DNA from: Pseudobacteriovorax sp.
GTDB taxonomy: Bacteria; Bdellovibrionota_B; Oligoflexia; Oligoflexales; Oligoflexaceae
Assembly: GCA_013215145.1 (NCBI GenBank)
Contig: JABSRP010000016.1
Coordinates: 62,001-126,000, forward strand
DNA: 64,000 nt
Direction of reading: 5' to 3'
A program made the translations under genes and the position numbers. The notes below the pieces were generated by a model that did not search any database, was not told the origin of the DNA, and saw only the letters and a list, made by a program, of their open reading frames with translations. Shown here in pieces: positions 35,669 to 43,900 of this stretch. How positions within the stretch are numbered: the first letter of the stretch is position 1; each line of letters begins with the position of its first letter.

Positions 35669-37639
35669 TTATTCGCTTGTGAGATCGTCTAAGGTCTCAC
35701 TTTCCTCAAGCCAGGACTCTTCACACTGTTCAATCTCGGTTTCTATGCGCTGCAACTCTTCACTTTTCGCCTGAATGGCTTCAAAGTCGCTAGGACTTAT
35801 CTCGGTTAATTGAGCTGTAATCGTTTCTTTTTGCAGCTGTAGCGCTTCTTGTTCGGACTCAATTTTCTGTAAACGACGTTTTGAAGATTGAATCTTCCGC
35901 TTTAATTCTTTGGATTCGGTATAGGAAAGGCGCGATTGAGCCTGCGTGTTAGCTTTTTCCTTGGTTTCTTTGTTCGGTTCATCTGCGATAGATACGAACT
36001 CATCTGGGTCTAGTACATTTGGAAAGCCTTGGACCTTGGCCATGGATTCATAGTCGGCAAGCTTGCCCTCGAAAAGACGGCTACGGCCATCCGGTAGCAT
36101 GACAAATATATGGCTGCAAACCGAATCAATAAAGTTTCGATCGTGACTCACAAATAATATGGTCCCTTTAAATAGCCTAATAGTTTCGATGAGGGCATCT
36201 ACTGAACTCATATCTAAATGGTTTGTTGGTTCATCCAAAAGGAGAAAGTTACCCTTCGATACCAAGACTTTTGCTAAAGCAACACGACTCTTTTCGCCTC
36301 CAGATAGAACGGATACTTTCTTAAGGGTGTCATCACCTGAAAATAAGAAAGCCCCCAACACAGACCTGGCCTCAGGGACACCAATCTTCGAGTTCCCACT
36401 CAGAACGTTATCGACACAGGTGGAATCAAAGTCTAATGTATCCTCATGATTTTGGGAGAAGTAGACAGCATCGACATTGTGTCCGAATTCTACTTGGCCT
36501 CCGAGGTTTGGAATGTAACCTGTAATTGACTTCAAAAAAGTTGATTTGCCAATACCGTTCGCGCCAATGATTGCTACCTTTTGTCCTCGTTCAATGGTCA
36601 AGTTCAGCTCGCTAGCAAGCGGCTTGTCGTAACCAATGGCTAGATTTTGCACGTCCATAACTTCCCTGCCGCTTTGCATCGGCTCTGGTAGGCTAAAACT
36701 CATCGACTGTGCACCTGATTCCATGGTAGAACCGCCAAGATAGTCGATTTTGGCATCCAGCTTGGCAATCATCTTTACTCGAGATTGCGCTTGGCGTGCC
36801 TTAGTCGCTTTGGCTCCAAAGCGGGTGACAAAATCTTCCATATGTTTACGTTTCTTAAGAATATTTCCAATCTGGGCTGCCTCTTGAGCGATTTTTTCTT
36901 CGCGTTTTTCCAGGGCCAAACTAAAGCTATGTGGATAGGACTCTATTTGACCTCCTCCCAGAAGAATCGTATGATTGGCAAGCTTTTCAAGAAGGCTGCG
37001 ATCGTGGGACACAAAGAGTAGAGTGCCTTTGAAGCTCTTTAGATACTTTTCGACCCACATGAGACTTGGTAGATCAAGGTGGTTTGTAGGCTCATCTAAG
37101 ATTAAGAAATCTGGTTCCTTGATAAATATTTTTGCTAGCTCGAGGCGCATGCGCCATCCACCGGAAAGATCCTTGGGGGAACGAGTCAACATCTCCTTGG
37201 GAAAGCCAAGGCCACTAAGTATCGACTTGGCATTAGCCTCCAGGGCGTAGCCATTTTTTTGCCGAAACTCATTCTCTAGCCTTTCATGCTCCTCAATCAA
37301 CTTATCGCTGTGATCAGTGTTCATTTTTTGAACTAAGTGCGAGAGTCGTTCTCTTAGCTTGATTAATGCATCGGCGCCAACTTCTGCTTCCTCTAATACG
37401 GTATCGCAGGGCGTTGGGTTTGGTTCTTGAGGGAGGTAGCCGAGTGTGCTGTTTGATGGGTAAAGGACTTTTCCGGAGTCAGCCTCTTCAATTCTGCAAA
37501 GTATATTGAGGAGAGTTGTTTTGCCGGCACCATTGGGTCCCACTAGCCCTATTCGTTTTCCAACAGGAAAAAGGAAGTTGGTGTTATCTAAGATTGTTTT
37601 ATCACCAAATCCCTTACTTACATTCTCTAGCGAAATCAT
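35669..37639 (-). CDS. ABC-F family ATPase (Uup/YheS type)
   Basis: 656 residues with two ATPase domains and no membrane helix. The first Walker A is GPNGAGKT at 34-41 and its signature is LSGGWRMRLELAK; the second domain has GANGIGKST and LSGGEKSRVALAK, each followed by an LDEPTNHLD block. The linker between domains is the P-site tRNA-interacting motif region of ABC-F proteins. A final coiled coil (about 565-656) is longer than in EttA and suits Uup or YheS. ABC-F proteins act on ribosomes or nucleic acid, not as transporters. It starts 3 bases after the adjacent lipoprotein gene ends. Confidence 0.93.
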   Translation of the reverse strand: MISLENVSKGFGDKTILDNTNFLFPVGKRIGLVGPNGAGKTTLLNILCRIEEADSGKVLYPSNSTLGYLPQEPNPTPCDTVLEEAEVGADALIKLRERLSHLVQKMNTDHSDKLIEEHERLENEFRQKNGYALEANAKSILSGLGFPKEMLTRSPKDLSGGWRMRLELAKIFIKEPDFLILDEPTNHLDLPSLMWVEKYLKSFKGTLLFVSHDRSLLEKLANHTILLGGGQIESYPHSFSLALEKREEKIAQEAAQIGNILKKRKHMEDFVTRFGAKATKARQAQSRVKMIAKLDAKIDYLGGSTMESGAQSMSFSLPEPMQSGREVMDVQNLAIGYDKPLASELNLTIERGQKVAIIGANGIGKSTFLKSITGYIPNLGGQVEFGHNVDAVYFSQNHEDTLDFDSTCVDNVLSGNSKIGVPEARSVLGAFLFSGDDTLKKVSVLSGGEKSRVALAKVLVSKGNFLLLDEPTNHLDMSSVDALIETIRLFKGTILFVSHDRNFIDSVCSHIFVMLPDGRSRLFEGKLADYESMAKVQGFPNVLDPDEFVSIADEPNKETKEKANTQAQSRLSYTESKELKRKIQSSKRRLQKIESEQEALQLQKETITAQLTEISPSDFEAIQAKSEELQRIETEIEQCEESWLEESETLDDLTSE

Positions 37640-37642
37640 ATG

Positions 37643-38695
37643 TCAGTTATTGTCCTGATTAATCGTATCCAAATCTCTTGTGATGACAGCGAGGTTGTCT
37701 TGGACGGTTTTGAGATGGTCTGCTTTTGGAAAATCTTGTAAGGCTTGCTCTAGATACTGTTTCGCCTCACTTAGATAAGCGGCTTTAGTTTCTGCATCGG
37801 CAACAGGGAGCGAGCTTTGAAAGGCCTCGGCCGCTTTCTGCCGCAAACTTTGTACAGCAAGGTTGCTGAAACTCCTCACTCTGTTTTGCGCTTCCGGGTA
37901 AAAAGGGTCTTCCGGCTGTACCCGATTAGCAAATGCGATGGCGCCTTTATAATCTCCTCTTTCGGCAAGCCTTTTTGCTCTTGTTAAAATATTGTCTCCA
38001 AGCTTGAGGTCTCCAGTACGGTAGTTACTTGGATTGATTCTGGCAGGCGTACTAGTCTCCACGTTGGTTATGGTCTGTGTTTCGTCGTTGCTTGGAACAG
38101 ATTCGAAGGCGCTGCTTCCACTGGAAATTTTCCAAAGCTGGGTCCAAGACTGTGCGCGATTCTGGATGGCGGTGAGAAACCCGCGTTTATATTCAGGAGT
38201 ATCTAAACTAGCTTGAAAATACCGCAGCACTCTGTCTGCGATAGAGATAGGTTGCAGATAGGGGTTACTGTTGAATTCACCTAACAAATTAATATTGGCC
38301 ATTTCCATCCGAGGTTGAAGGCTCCGTCGGCCGGCTTGATCGGCGAATATCGGATGCTCGAGTGCCGCAATGACTACTATGGCTTTTTCCAGTTGAGTTG
38401 CGTCGGGCTTTTTAGCGAGAAACTGAATCCTTTCCAGCCCTCCGGTAGGTAGCTTACTGCCTTCGACATATATTTTGCTGTACAAATCGAGCAGAGCTTG
38501 TTCTTTTCTCTGGTCTGCCGGACTCGAAAACTTGGCTCCCGCCTTTGGGACAATGGGAGCTCGATTCTTCGGTATTTTTGCTACGTTTCGCTCGATGAGA
38601 CGCGACTTAGCAGGCTTTGGGGCGGTAGAACAACTAGACAACAAAACGCAAGCAAAAATAGGTAGTATGAACAGTTTATAGCTTTGGATTTGCAC
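37643..38695 (-). CDS. Lipoprotein with helical repeats
   Basis: 350 residues. The signal peptide ends LLSSC, giving lipidated cysteine 22. The second half (ILTRAKRLAERGDYKGAIAFANRVQPEDPFYPEAQNRV, then AEAFQSSLPVADAETKAAYLSEAKQYLEQALQDFP in pieces) resembles tetratricopeptide-type helix pairs, often used for protein contact. It sits directly upstream of the ABC-F gene on the same strand with a 3-base gap. The function is unknown; an envelope assembly or scaffold role is possible. Confidence 0.75.
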   Translation of the reverse strand: MQIQSYKLFILPIFACVLLSSCSTAPKPAKSRLIERNVAKIPKNRAPIVPKAGAKFSSPADQRKEQALLDLYSKIYVEGSKLPTGGLERIQFLAKKPDATQLEKAIVVIAALEHPIFADQAGRRSLQPRMEMANINLLGEFNSNPYLQPISIADRVLRYFQASLDTPEYKRGFLTAIQNRAQSWTQLWKISSGSSAFESVPSNDETQTITNVETSTPARINPSNYRTGDLKLGDNILTRAKRLAERGDYKGAIAFANRVQPEDPFYPEAQNRVRSFSNLAVQSLRQKAAEAFQSSLPVADAETKAAYLSEAKQYLEQALQDFPKADHLKTVQDNLAVITRDLDTINQDNN

Positions 38696-38794
38696 AACAT
38701 CTCCATGGGTTATTCGCAGTTTTTGCCCTGAGATATTAGCACCAAGATAGCGTCGTGGCTATCTCTCTATGGTAAACTTTGGCTTTAGAGGAAT

Positions 38795-40015
38795 TTATCC
38801 GCCAAATGAGATCGCAGCGAGGTATCGCCGATCTTCGAGAGGTGTGTCAGTCGTTGATACGTTTTTTCCATAACTAGTGAACTCTAAAGAGAAAAATGAT
38901 GTTCTAATGGTGAAGCCCATAGAGTAAAACCCTTGATTGACGCCGACAGCGACTGAAAATGGGGCTGGAAGTAACGGATTTCCCGAGAAAAATTCTGCTC
39001 CTGCGTGAATCTGTTTTCTAAATGGAACATCTTCTAAGCCGAAGTTTTGCTCTCCAGAGGCGAAATGTAAGTGGTGCATGTCGATGGCAATTCTAGCGGC
39101 GAGTTTTCTGGAAAACCTTGGGGTGATTGAAATACCGACTCTCAGGTCTGTTGGATCCACAGTCGATAAAGCATCAGGGTTAGCAATGTCACCAGTGAAG
39201 ACTGTACCGCAAATCTTCTGTCTCGTTTTTGAAAAGGGGTTCAGGTAATTGTCCTGGCAGCCTGTTGGAGCATTAAACATAGCAATACCAATGGTTGGAA
39301 ACCAAAAGTCGGCAAAGGTCCAAAGGAATCCTAGGTCTACGGCTAGGGCGGTCGACTTGTTTGAATTTTCTTTGATGCGGGTTTGCAGAGTATTCGGGTT
39401 TTGAAGGTCAGCCAGGGTCAGGGTTTCTTCATAAGCAAAGCGAGACAGATACCTTAGATTGAATCCGAAATTGACCCGATTCGTCCTTGTGGTGATGCTC
39501 GCGCCGAATACACCGCCAACATCCGAGATCGCCTCAGCGCGTGCTAGGGTGTTGTCATCCTCATCGATGATTGCCTTAAGGCGTGTATGGGAATATGCTC
39601 CCATGATTGATGGCAAAGCGCCCACGTCAAGCATAATCATGGGAAACAGTGATAGCATCGACCACAGAGGGTTCCGGCTAAGACTGCTAGCTTCGTCCGA
39701 CAAACTTTGAGCGTTTTCGGCATTACCGGACTCGGAAATACCCGACAAAAACTCCCGGCTGCTGCCATTGGCACCGGCTGATATATTGGGGAATTTAAAT
39801 AGGTTCACTGTGGAGCGCGAGCGCGCTTTTCTAATTCGAGCGATGCCCGCTGGGTTGGTCCATACAGCGTTTTCGTCGTTGGAGATAGCAGTGAACGCGC
39901 CTCCCATTCCGTTAGAGCGTACTGGAACATAAGACTCCGGTGTTTCTTGAGCGAGTACACCGGTGCTCAACCCTATCAGAAGAAGTAAAATGGAAAATAA
40001 TTTGACTAAGTTCAT
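38795..40015 (-). CDS. Outer-membrane PorV/UPF0164-like beta-barrel
   Basis: 406 residues with a signal peptide (LLLIGLSTGVLAQ). The opening RSNGMGGAFTAISNDENAVWTNPAGIARI is characteristic of the PorV/TraF-like/UPF0164 group of barrels; the body is rich in strand-like alternation and glycine. The end RYLAAISFGG lacks an aromatic final residue. Such proteins are outer-membrane shuttles or structural barrels in several phyla. A hairpin lies in its leader (see separate entry). The gene stands between the helical-repeat lipoprotein and a small coiled-coil protein, all on the minus strand. Confidence 0.75.
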   Translation of the reverse strand: MNLVKLFSILLLLIGLSTGVLAQETPESYVPVRSNGMGGAFTAISNDENAVWTNPAGIARIRKARSRSTVNLFKFPNISAGANGSSREFLSGISESGNAENAQSLSDEASSLSRNPLWSMLSLFPMIMLDVGALPSIMGAYSHTRLKAIIDEDDNTLARAEAISDVGGVFGASITTRTNRVNFGFNLRYLSRFAYEETLTLADLQNPNTLQTRIKENSNKSTALAVDLGFLWTFADFWFPTIGIAMFNAPTGCQDNYLNPFSKTRQKICGTVFTGDIANPDALSTVDPTDLRVGISITPRFSRKLAARIAIDMHHLHFASGEQNFGLEDVPFRKQIHAGAEFFSGNPLLPAPFSVAVGVNQGFYSMGFTIRTSFFSLEFTSYGKNVSTTDTPLEDRRYLAAISFGG

Positions 40016-40029
40016 TGCATCGACTCCTA

Positions 40030-40046
40030 CAACCCCTATCGGGTTG
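40030..40046 (-). promoter_or_regulatory. Leader hairpin before the PorV-like gene
   Basis: On the minus strand CAACCC and GGGTTG pair over a 5-base loop, 6 bp in all, immediately before the AGGAG ribosome site of the gene at 40015. It has no U-run, so it is not a terminator. It could slow ribosome loading or stabilise the mRNA. Confidence 0.4.
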
Positions 40047-40081
40047 GAGAAGACCTTATGCAGGGAAAAATTGTCCTAGTA

Positions 40082-40504
40082 TCACCAGCGTGTCGATAGA
40101 AGGTTGTTTAGGGTTTGTAGGTCCTCTACCTTTTTTTTTAGGACCCTAATTTCATTGTCTTTTTTGTTGGGCCCCGACTCTAACTTAGACCGGGCGATTG
40201 GCCTAGAAAGCCCATTAATTTTAGATTCTAGGTGATTCATTTTTTCTAGTAGCATGCGCAGGTCTTCCTTGGAGCTAAGCGGAAGCTCATTGGTCGTCTG
40301 GATTGGTATCAGTAGGCTTGGGTCTTCAACAATGATCACCTGATCATCGACTAGCCTTGCGGCAAGTTTACCAGACTCAATTAAGTCGAATGCCTGAGAA
40401 GGTTGCAAGCTAGTGGCCTTACAGTAGGAGATGAGGCTGTTGGTCTCACTTGAAGCTGATATCGCCTTGCGAGAAATCTCCAACTGTTTGCTAGTTTCTG
40501 TCAT
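40082..40504 (-). CDS. Small coiled-coil protein with MerR-like or helix-turn-helix-like N-terminal part
   Basis: 140 residues, cytoplasmic. An N-terminal helical part (SLISYCKATSLQPSQAFDLIESGKLAARLVDDQVIIVED) recalls a small winged-helix or excisionase-like fold that reads a pattern of residues into DNA, though this is weak. Two heptad-rich stretches (DLRMLLEKMNHLESKI and NEIRVLKKKVEDLQTLNNLL) make a likely coiled coil for dimerisation. It may be a regulator of neighbouring envelope genes, but I cannot name a family. The stop is 66 bases upstream of the PorV-like ATG. Confidence 0.6.
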   Translation of the reverse strand: MTETSKQLEISRKAISASSETNSLISYCKATSLQPSQAFDLIESGKLAARLVDDQVIIVEDPSLLIPIQTTNELPLSSKEDLRMLLEKMNHLESKINGLSRPIARSKLESGPNKKDNEIRVLKKKVEDLQTLNNLLSTRW

Positions 40505-40543
40505 TGGTCGCCCCTTTTCATTGATGATGGTTTGATCTATCGA

Positions 40544-41257
40544 CTAAAATCTCAGGCCTAGGTTAACGGTAAAATAATGGAGCTTTATTTGTTCTTCAAA
40601 CTCTGCTTTGACTCGTTCACCTACAGACTGCGATGCCAGAAACTGAGTCACCTCATCGTCCGCTGTTGTCGCCTCGTCTTCAATGCTGGTTGACAAGGGA
40701 AAGCTGAATCCCACCCACTTCAATGCAACATAGAGATTATATTTGAGGAGAAACTCGTTGCCCACGTGTAGCTCGGCATTAATGTTTTGCCCCGTGAAGG
40801 GAATAAAAGTAGCCTCTAGGTTTTCGTTGTTGTCCTGATATCCATAATCACCGTTTATTGAGGCAAAATTGACTCCCCCAGCCAAAAAAATACGACCTTT
40901 GAAAACCAGTTTTGCTCCGAGCCCTAGTCGACCGGTGTCCATGGAGAATTCTTCTGTAACATTGGGAGCTAGCTCTCCAGAGAGTTTTGCTTGAGTAAAA
41001 GCCAGTTCGCCGAATACATTGAAGTAGGATGTGAAGACTCGCTCGTACACTAATCCAATTCCCGATCCGACATAGTTACCGATCAACTGCAAGCCCACTC
41101 GGTTTAGGGGTTTACTATGAGCCGATGAAGGCGGAAGTGAAGATATGGTACGGCCTCTTCTGCTAGATTGAGCTTTCAGGCAATTCGGTCCCAACAGTTC
41201 CCATATGAATGCGAGTAGGATCATCCAATAACAATTCGAATGGGAAACAACTTTCAA
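40544..41257 (-). CDS. Putative outer-membrane beta-barrel (237 aa)
   Basis: A signal peptide (YWMILLAFIWELLGPNCLKAQ) precedes a strand-rich body: VGLQLIGNYVGSGIGLVYERV, YFNVFGELAFTQAKL, GRIFLAGGVNFAS, LYVALKWVGFSF. It ends NLGLRF, with a terminal phenylalanine suited to BamA. These are typical of small OmpW- or OmpA-like barrels but no family was matched. It diverges from proC with a short shared upstream region. Confidence 0.68.
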   Translation of the reverse strand: MKVVSHSNCYWMILLAFIWELLGPNCLKAQSSRRGRTISSLPPSSAHSKPLNRVGLQLIGNYVGSGIGLVYERVFTSYFNVFGELAFTQAKLSGELAPNVTEEFSMDTGRLGLGAKLVFKGRIFLAGGVNFASINGDYGYQDNNENLEATFIPFTGQNINAELHVGNEFLLKYNLYVALKWVGFSFPLSTSIEDEATTADDEVTQFLASQSVGERVKAEFEEQIKLHYFTVNLGLRF

Positions 41258-41335
41258 TGTATAACCTCCTAGCCTTTTAATATAATAATATACACGAAAT
41301 TGAAGTTTGAGATAAGACAGGTTGTGGAGAAAAGA

Positions 41336-42151
41336 ATGAATCAGGTTGTTGTAATAGTGGGTATGGGCAACATGGGGCGAGCTATGTTGAAGGGGTTGAA
41401 TTCGTCCGAGGACTTTAAGGGGTACAATATATTTCTATACGAGGCCCGAAATCATAGTCTCGAGGATTATCTCACTGAGTCGCGAATTTCTATTCTCAAA
41501 GATCCCGACGATTTTTCTTCGAAACCATTTACGATTGTCTTGTGTATCAAGCCTCATGATTTGATAGCGTTTGCTAATTCGATCAATTCTCTCATTCACA
41601 AAGACTCTCTAATCATTTCGATACTCGCTGGGACCAGTCTTGCAACGATTGCAGAGCAAACGAAGCACAAGGGTGCAATCGTTCGCGCTATGCCCAATAT
41701 TGGAGCTACGATTGGACAGGCTGCCACAGTGCTATGCGCCAATAAAGTGTGCTCTGCAGGATTGAAGGACCAAGCATTTAATCTTTTTGAGAGTGTGGGC
41801 GATGCATTTTGGGCTAAAGAGGAGCAGCTTGACACAGTGACGGGGCTTTCTGGTAGTGGTCCAGCCTATATCTACATGGTGATTGAAGCACTGACAGATG
41901 GCGGTGTGAAAATGGGGCTGGCCCGAGACTTAGCTCGTGCTCTAGCGACGCAAACGGTGCTTGGAGCCGCTTCCTTAGTCAAAAGTACTGGGCTCCATCC
42001 TGCCATCTTAAAAGATCAAGTGACGACCCCAGCAGGAACAACCATCTCGGCCTTACATGAACTGGAGGAAAGAGGTTTGCGATCTATGTTTGTATCAGCT
42101 GTTGAAATAGCTACCGAGCGCTCAAAAATTCTTGGCTCAACAAAATCGTAG
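41336..42151 (+). CDS. proC: Pyrroline-5-carboxylate reductase
   Basis: 271 residues, as usual. The NAD(P)-binding motif is GMGNMGRAML near residue 10, and the signature LSGSGPAYIYMVIEALTDGGVKMGL is close to the C-terminal third, followed by TTPAGTTISALHELE. It reduces 1-pyrroline-5-carboxylate to proline in the last step of proline synthesis. I start at ATG 41336 with GGAG 8 bases before it; an earlier ATG at 41300 has no site. It stands at the end of an envelope gene region and before the Gld-type ABC cassette. Confidence 0.95.
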   Translation: MNQVVVIVGMGNMGRAMLKGLNSSEDFKGYNIFLYEARNHSLEDYLTESRISILKDPDDFSSKPFTIVLCIKPHDLIAFANSINSLIHKDSLIISILAGTSLATIAEQTKHKGAIVRAMPNIGATIGQAATVLCANKVCSAGLKDQAFNLFESVGDAFWAKEEQLDTVTGLSGSGPAYIYMVIEALTDGGVKMGLARDLARALATQTVLGAASLVKSTGLHPAILKDQVTTPAGTTISALHELEERGLRSMFVSAVEIATERSKILGSTKS

Positions 42152-42245
42152 TATTCTCCTATAATCTCACTACATCCATTTCGCTAAAATGGATTCTTAC
42201 TGGTACATAAACTCTACAAGGTCTGAATCATGGAGAAACCGCTTT

Positions 42246-43175
42246 ATGATTGAAATGGAAACTATGAGCAAATATTACGGTGATAAAAAAGCCGTAAGTG
42301 ATTTAAGCTTCTCTATATCAGAGGGAGAAATTGTAGGTCTTTTAGGCCTTAATGGTGCAGGGAAAAGTACCATTTTGAAAATCTTGGGTTGTTTTCTTTT
42401 GCCTTCAGTGGGCAGGGCGACTGTTGGAGGCCATTCAGTAGCTACTGAGGCCCAAGAGGTGCGAAAGATCATTGGATACCTCCCCGATACCCCGCCTTTA
42501 TATAACGAAATGACGGTCCGGTCGTACCTAGAGTTTGTTGCCAGGTTAAAAGAGGTGCCGGCCACGATTTCAGATAATATAGCCTACGCAATGGATAAGA
42601 CGAATCTCCTCGATGTGGAAAATAGATTTATTTCTCAGCTATCTCATGGATATCGCCAGAGAGTCGGAATTGCTCAAGCTTTGGTTCATCGACCTAAGGT
42701 CCTCATTTTAGACGAACCAATTAACGGTCTAGATCCAATTCAGATTGCTGAGATGCGAGACCTGATTTTATCTTTAAAGGGACAGCACACTGTGATCTTA
42801 TCGAGCCATATTTTATCCGAGATCACAAAAACCTGCGATAGAATACTGGTTATTGATCAGGGCCAGCTAGTAGCAGAAGGGTCAGAAACCGAATTGAAGG
42901 CTGGATCGAAAGCTGACTTTGATTTGAGGGTTGATGTCAAAGGTGATCACGCACCTATACTTAGTCAACTCGAGAAAATTGAAGGCCTGTCCCGATTGAA
43001 AACAAAAAATATGGACGGATTTACTCAGATTTTTTGCCATTGTCAGTTAGATGTCAGGTCACAAATTGCAAAAACCATAGTCGATATGGGTGGTGAGCTG
43101 GTTCATATGGCCAAAGAAGATGGAGAGCTCGAATCTCTATTCTTCAGGCTCGTTAAATCGGAGGGTAAGTCATGA
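42246..43175 (+). CDS. ABC transporter ATP-binding protein (GldA-like)
   Basis: 309 residues. Walker A is GLNGAGKST at 34-42, signature LSHGYRQRVGIAQAL, Walker B VLILDEPINGLDP. A C-terminal extension of about 80 residues after the ATPase core is usual in the GldA/ABC-2 group. It pairs with the downstream ABC-2 permease and GldG-like protein. The start ATG at 42246 is preceded by GGAG; an upstream ATG at 42189 has no ribosome site. The permease ATG overlaps its stop (ATGA), so the pair is translationally coupled. Confidence 0.92.
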   Translation: MIEMETMSKYYGDKKAVSDLSFSISEGEIVGLLGLNGAGKSTILKILGCFLLPSVGRATVGGHSVATEAQEVRKIIGYLPDTPPLYNEMTVRSYLEFVARLKEVPATISDNIAYAMDKTNLLDVENRFISQLSHGYRQRVGIAQALVHRPKVLILDEPINGLDPIQIAEMRDLILSLKGQHTVILSSHILSEITKTCDRILVIDQGQLVAEGSETELKAGSKADFDLRVDVKGDHAPILSQLEKIEGLSRLKTKNMDGFTQIFCHCQLDVRSQIAKTIVDMGGELVHMAKEDGELESLFFRLVKSEGKS

Positions 43176-43900
43176 ACAAAGTTATTTTGATCGCAACGAG
43201 AGAAATGGGTGCTTTTTTTAAGACTTGGATGGGATACATCATTATTTTTGCATCGCTACTGATTAATGGTTTGTTGTTTAACGCTTTTGCCATTGGTAAT
43301 AGCCCGAAGTACTCGGCAGATGTCTTGAAAGATTTCTTCTTCTTCAACAGTGGCATAGGTATGGTAGCAGCCGTATTCTTAGCTATGCGGTTGATTGCCG
43401 AAGAAAAGCAAAATGGGACCATTGTTTTGTTTTACACCTCGCCGATAACCGAGCGGCAATTGGTGTATGGTAAGTTCTTGTCGGTGCTATGTATCTTTCT
43501 CATACTGCAGATCCTTTCTTTGTATCTTCCGGCCTTAATTTTCATCGAAGGTAAAGTTTCCTTGGGACACATGTTTTCTGGTTACCTTGGAGTGACGTTA
43601 TTGGGTGCGGCTGTCCTATCTATCGCAATGTTTGGCAGTGCTGTAGCCCCGAATCAGTTGTTGGCGGCTGTCACGGGAGCCTCTATTGTTGTGGTCCTCC
43701 TTCTACTTTGGCTTGTTGCTGATAGGGTGGATGAACCGTTTTCTGGACTATTTGCTTATATTGCCATTCACAATCATCGCTTTAATCCCTTCTCTAAGGG
43801 TCTGGTTCATCTAAAAGATATCGTCTACTATCTCAGCATCATATTTTTCTTTATTGAATGCTCCATTCGGACTCTTGAAACGCGGAGGTTGCAAGGATGA
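43172..43900 (+). CDS. ABC-2 type permease (GldF-like)
   Basis: 242 residues with about six hydrophobic helices. The pattern TREMGAFFKTWMGYIIIFASLLINGLLF, then EKQNGTIVLFYTSPITERQLVYGKF, is typical of ABC-2 permeases near gldG-like genes. It overlaps the ATPase stop and the next gene start by four bases each. It should form the membrane channel of the cassette. The substrate is unknown; in Bacteroidetes GldAFG is needed for gliding, but this organism has flagellar genes, so gliding cannot be assumed. Confidence 0.88.
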   Translation: MNKVILIATREMGAFFKTWMGYIIIFASLLINGLLFNAFAIGNSPKYSADVLKDFFFFNSGIGMVAAVFLAMRLIAEEKQNGTIVLFYTSPITERQLVYGKFLSVLCIFLILQILSLYLPALIFIEGKVSLGHMFSGYLGVTLLGAAVLSIAMFGSAVAPNQLLAAVTGASIVVVLLLLWLVADRVDEPFSGLFAYIAIHNHRFNPFSKGLVHLKDIVYYLSIIFFFIECSIRTLETRRLQG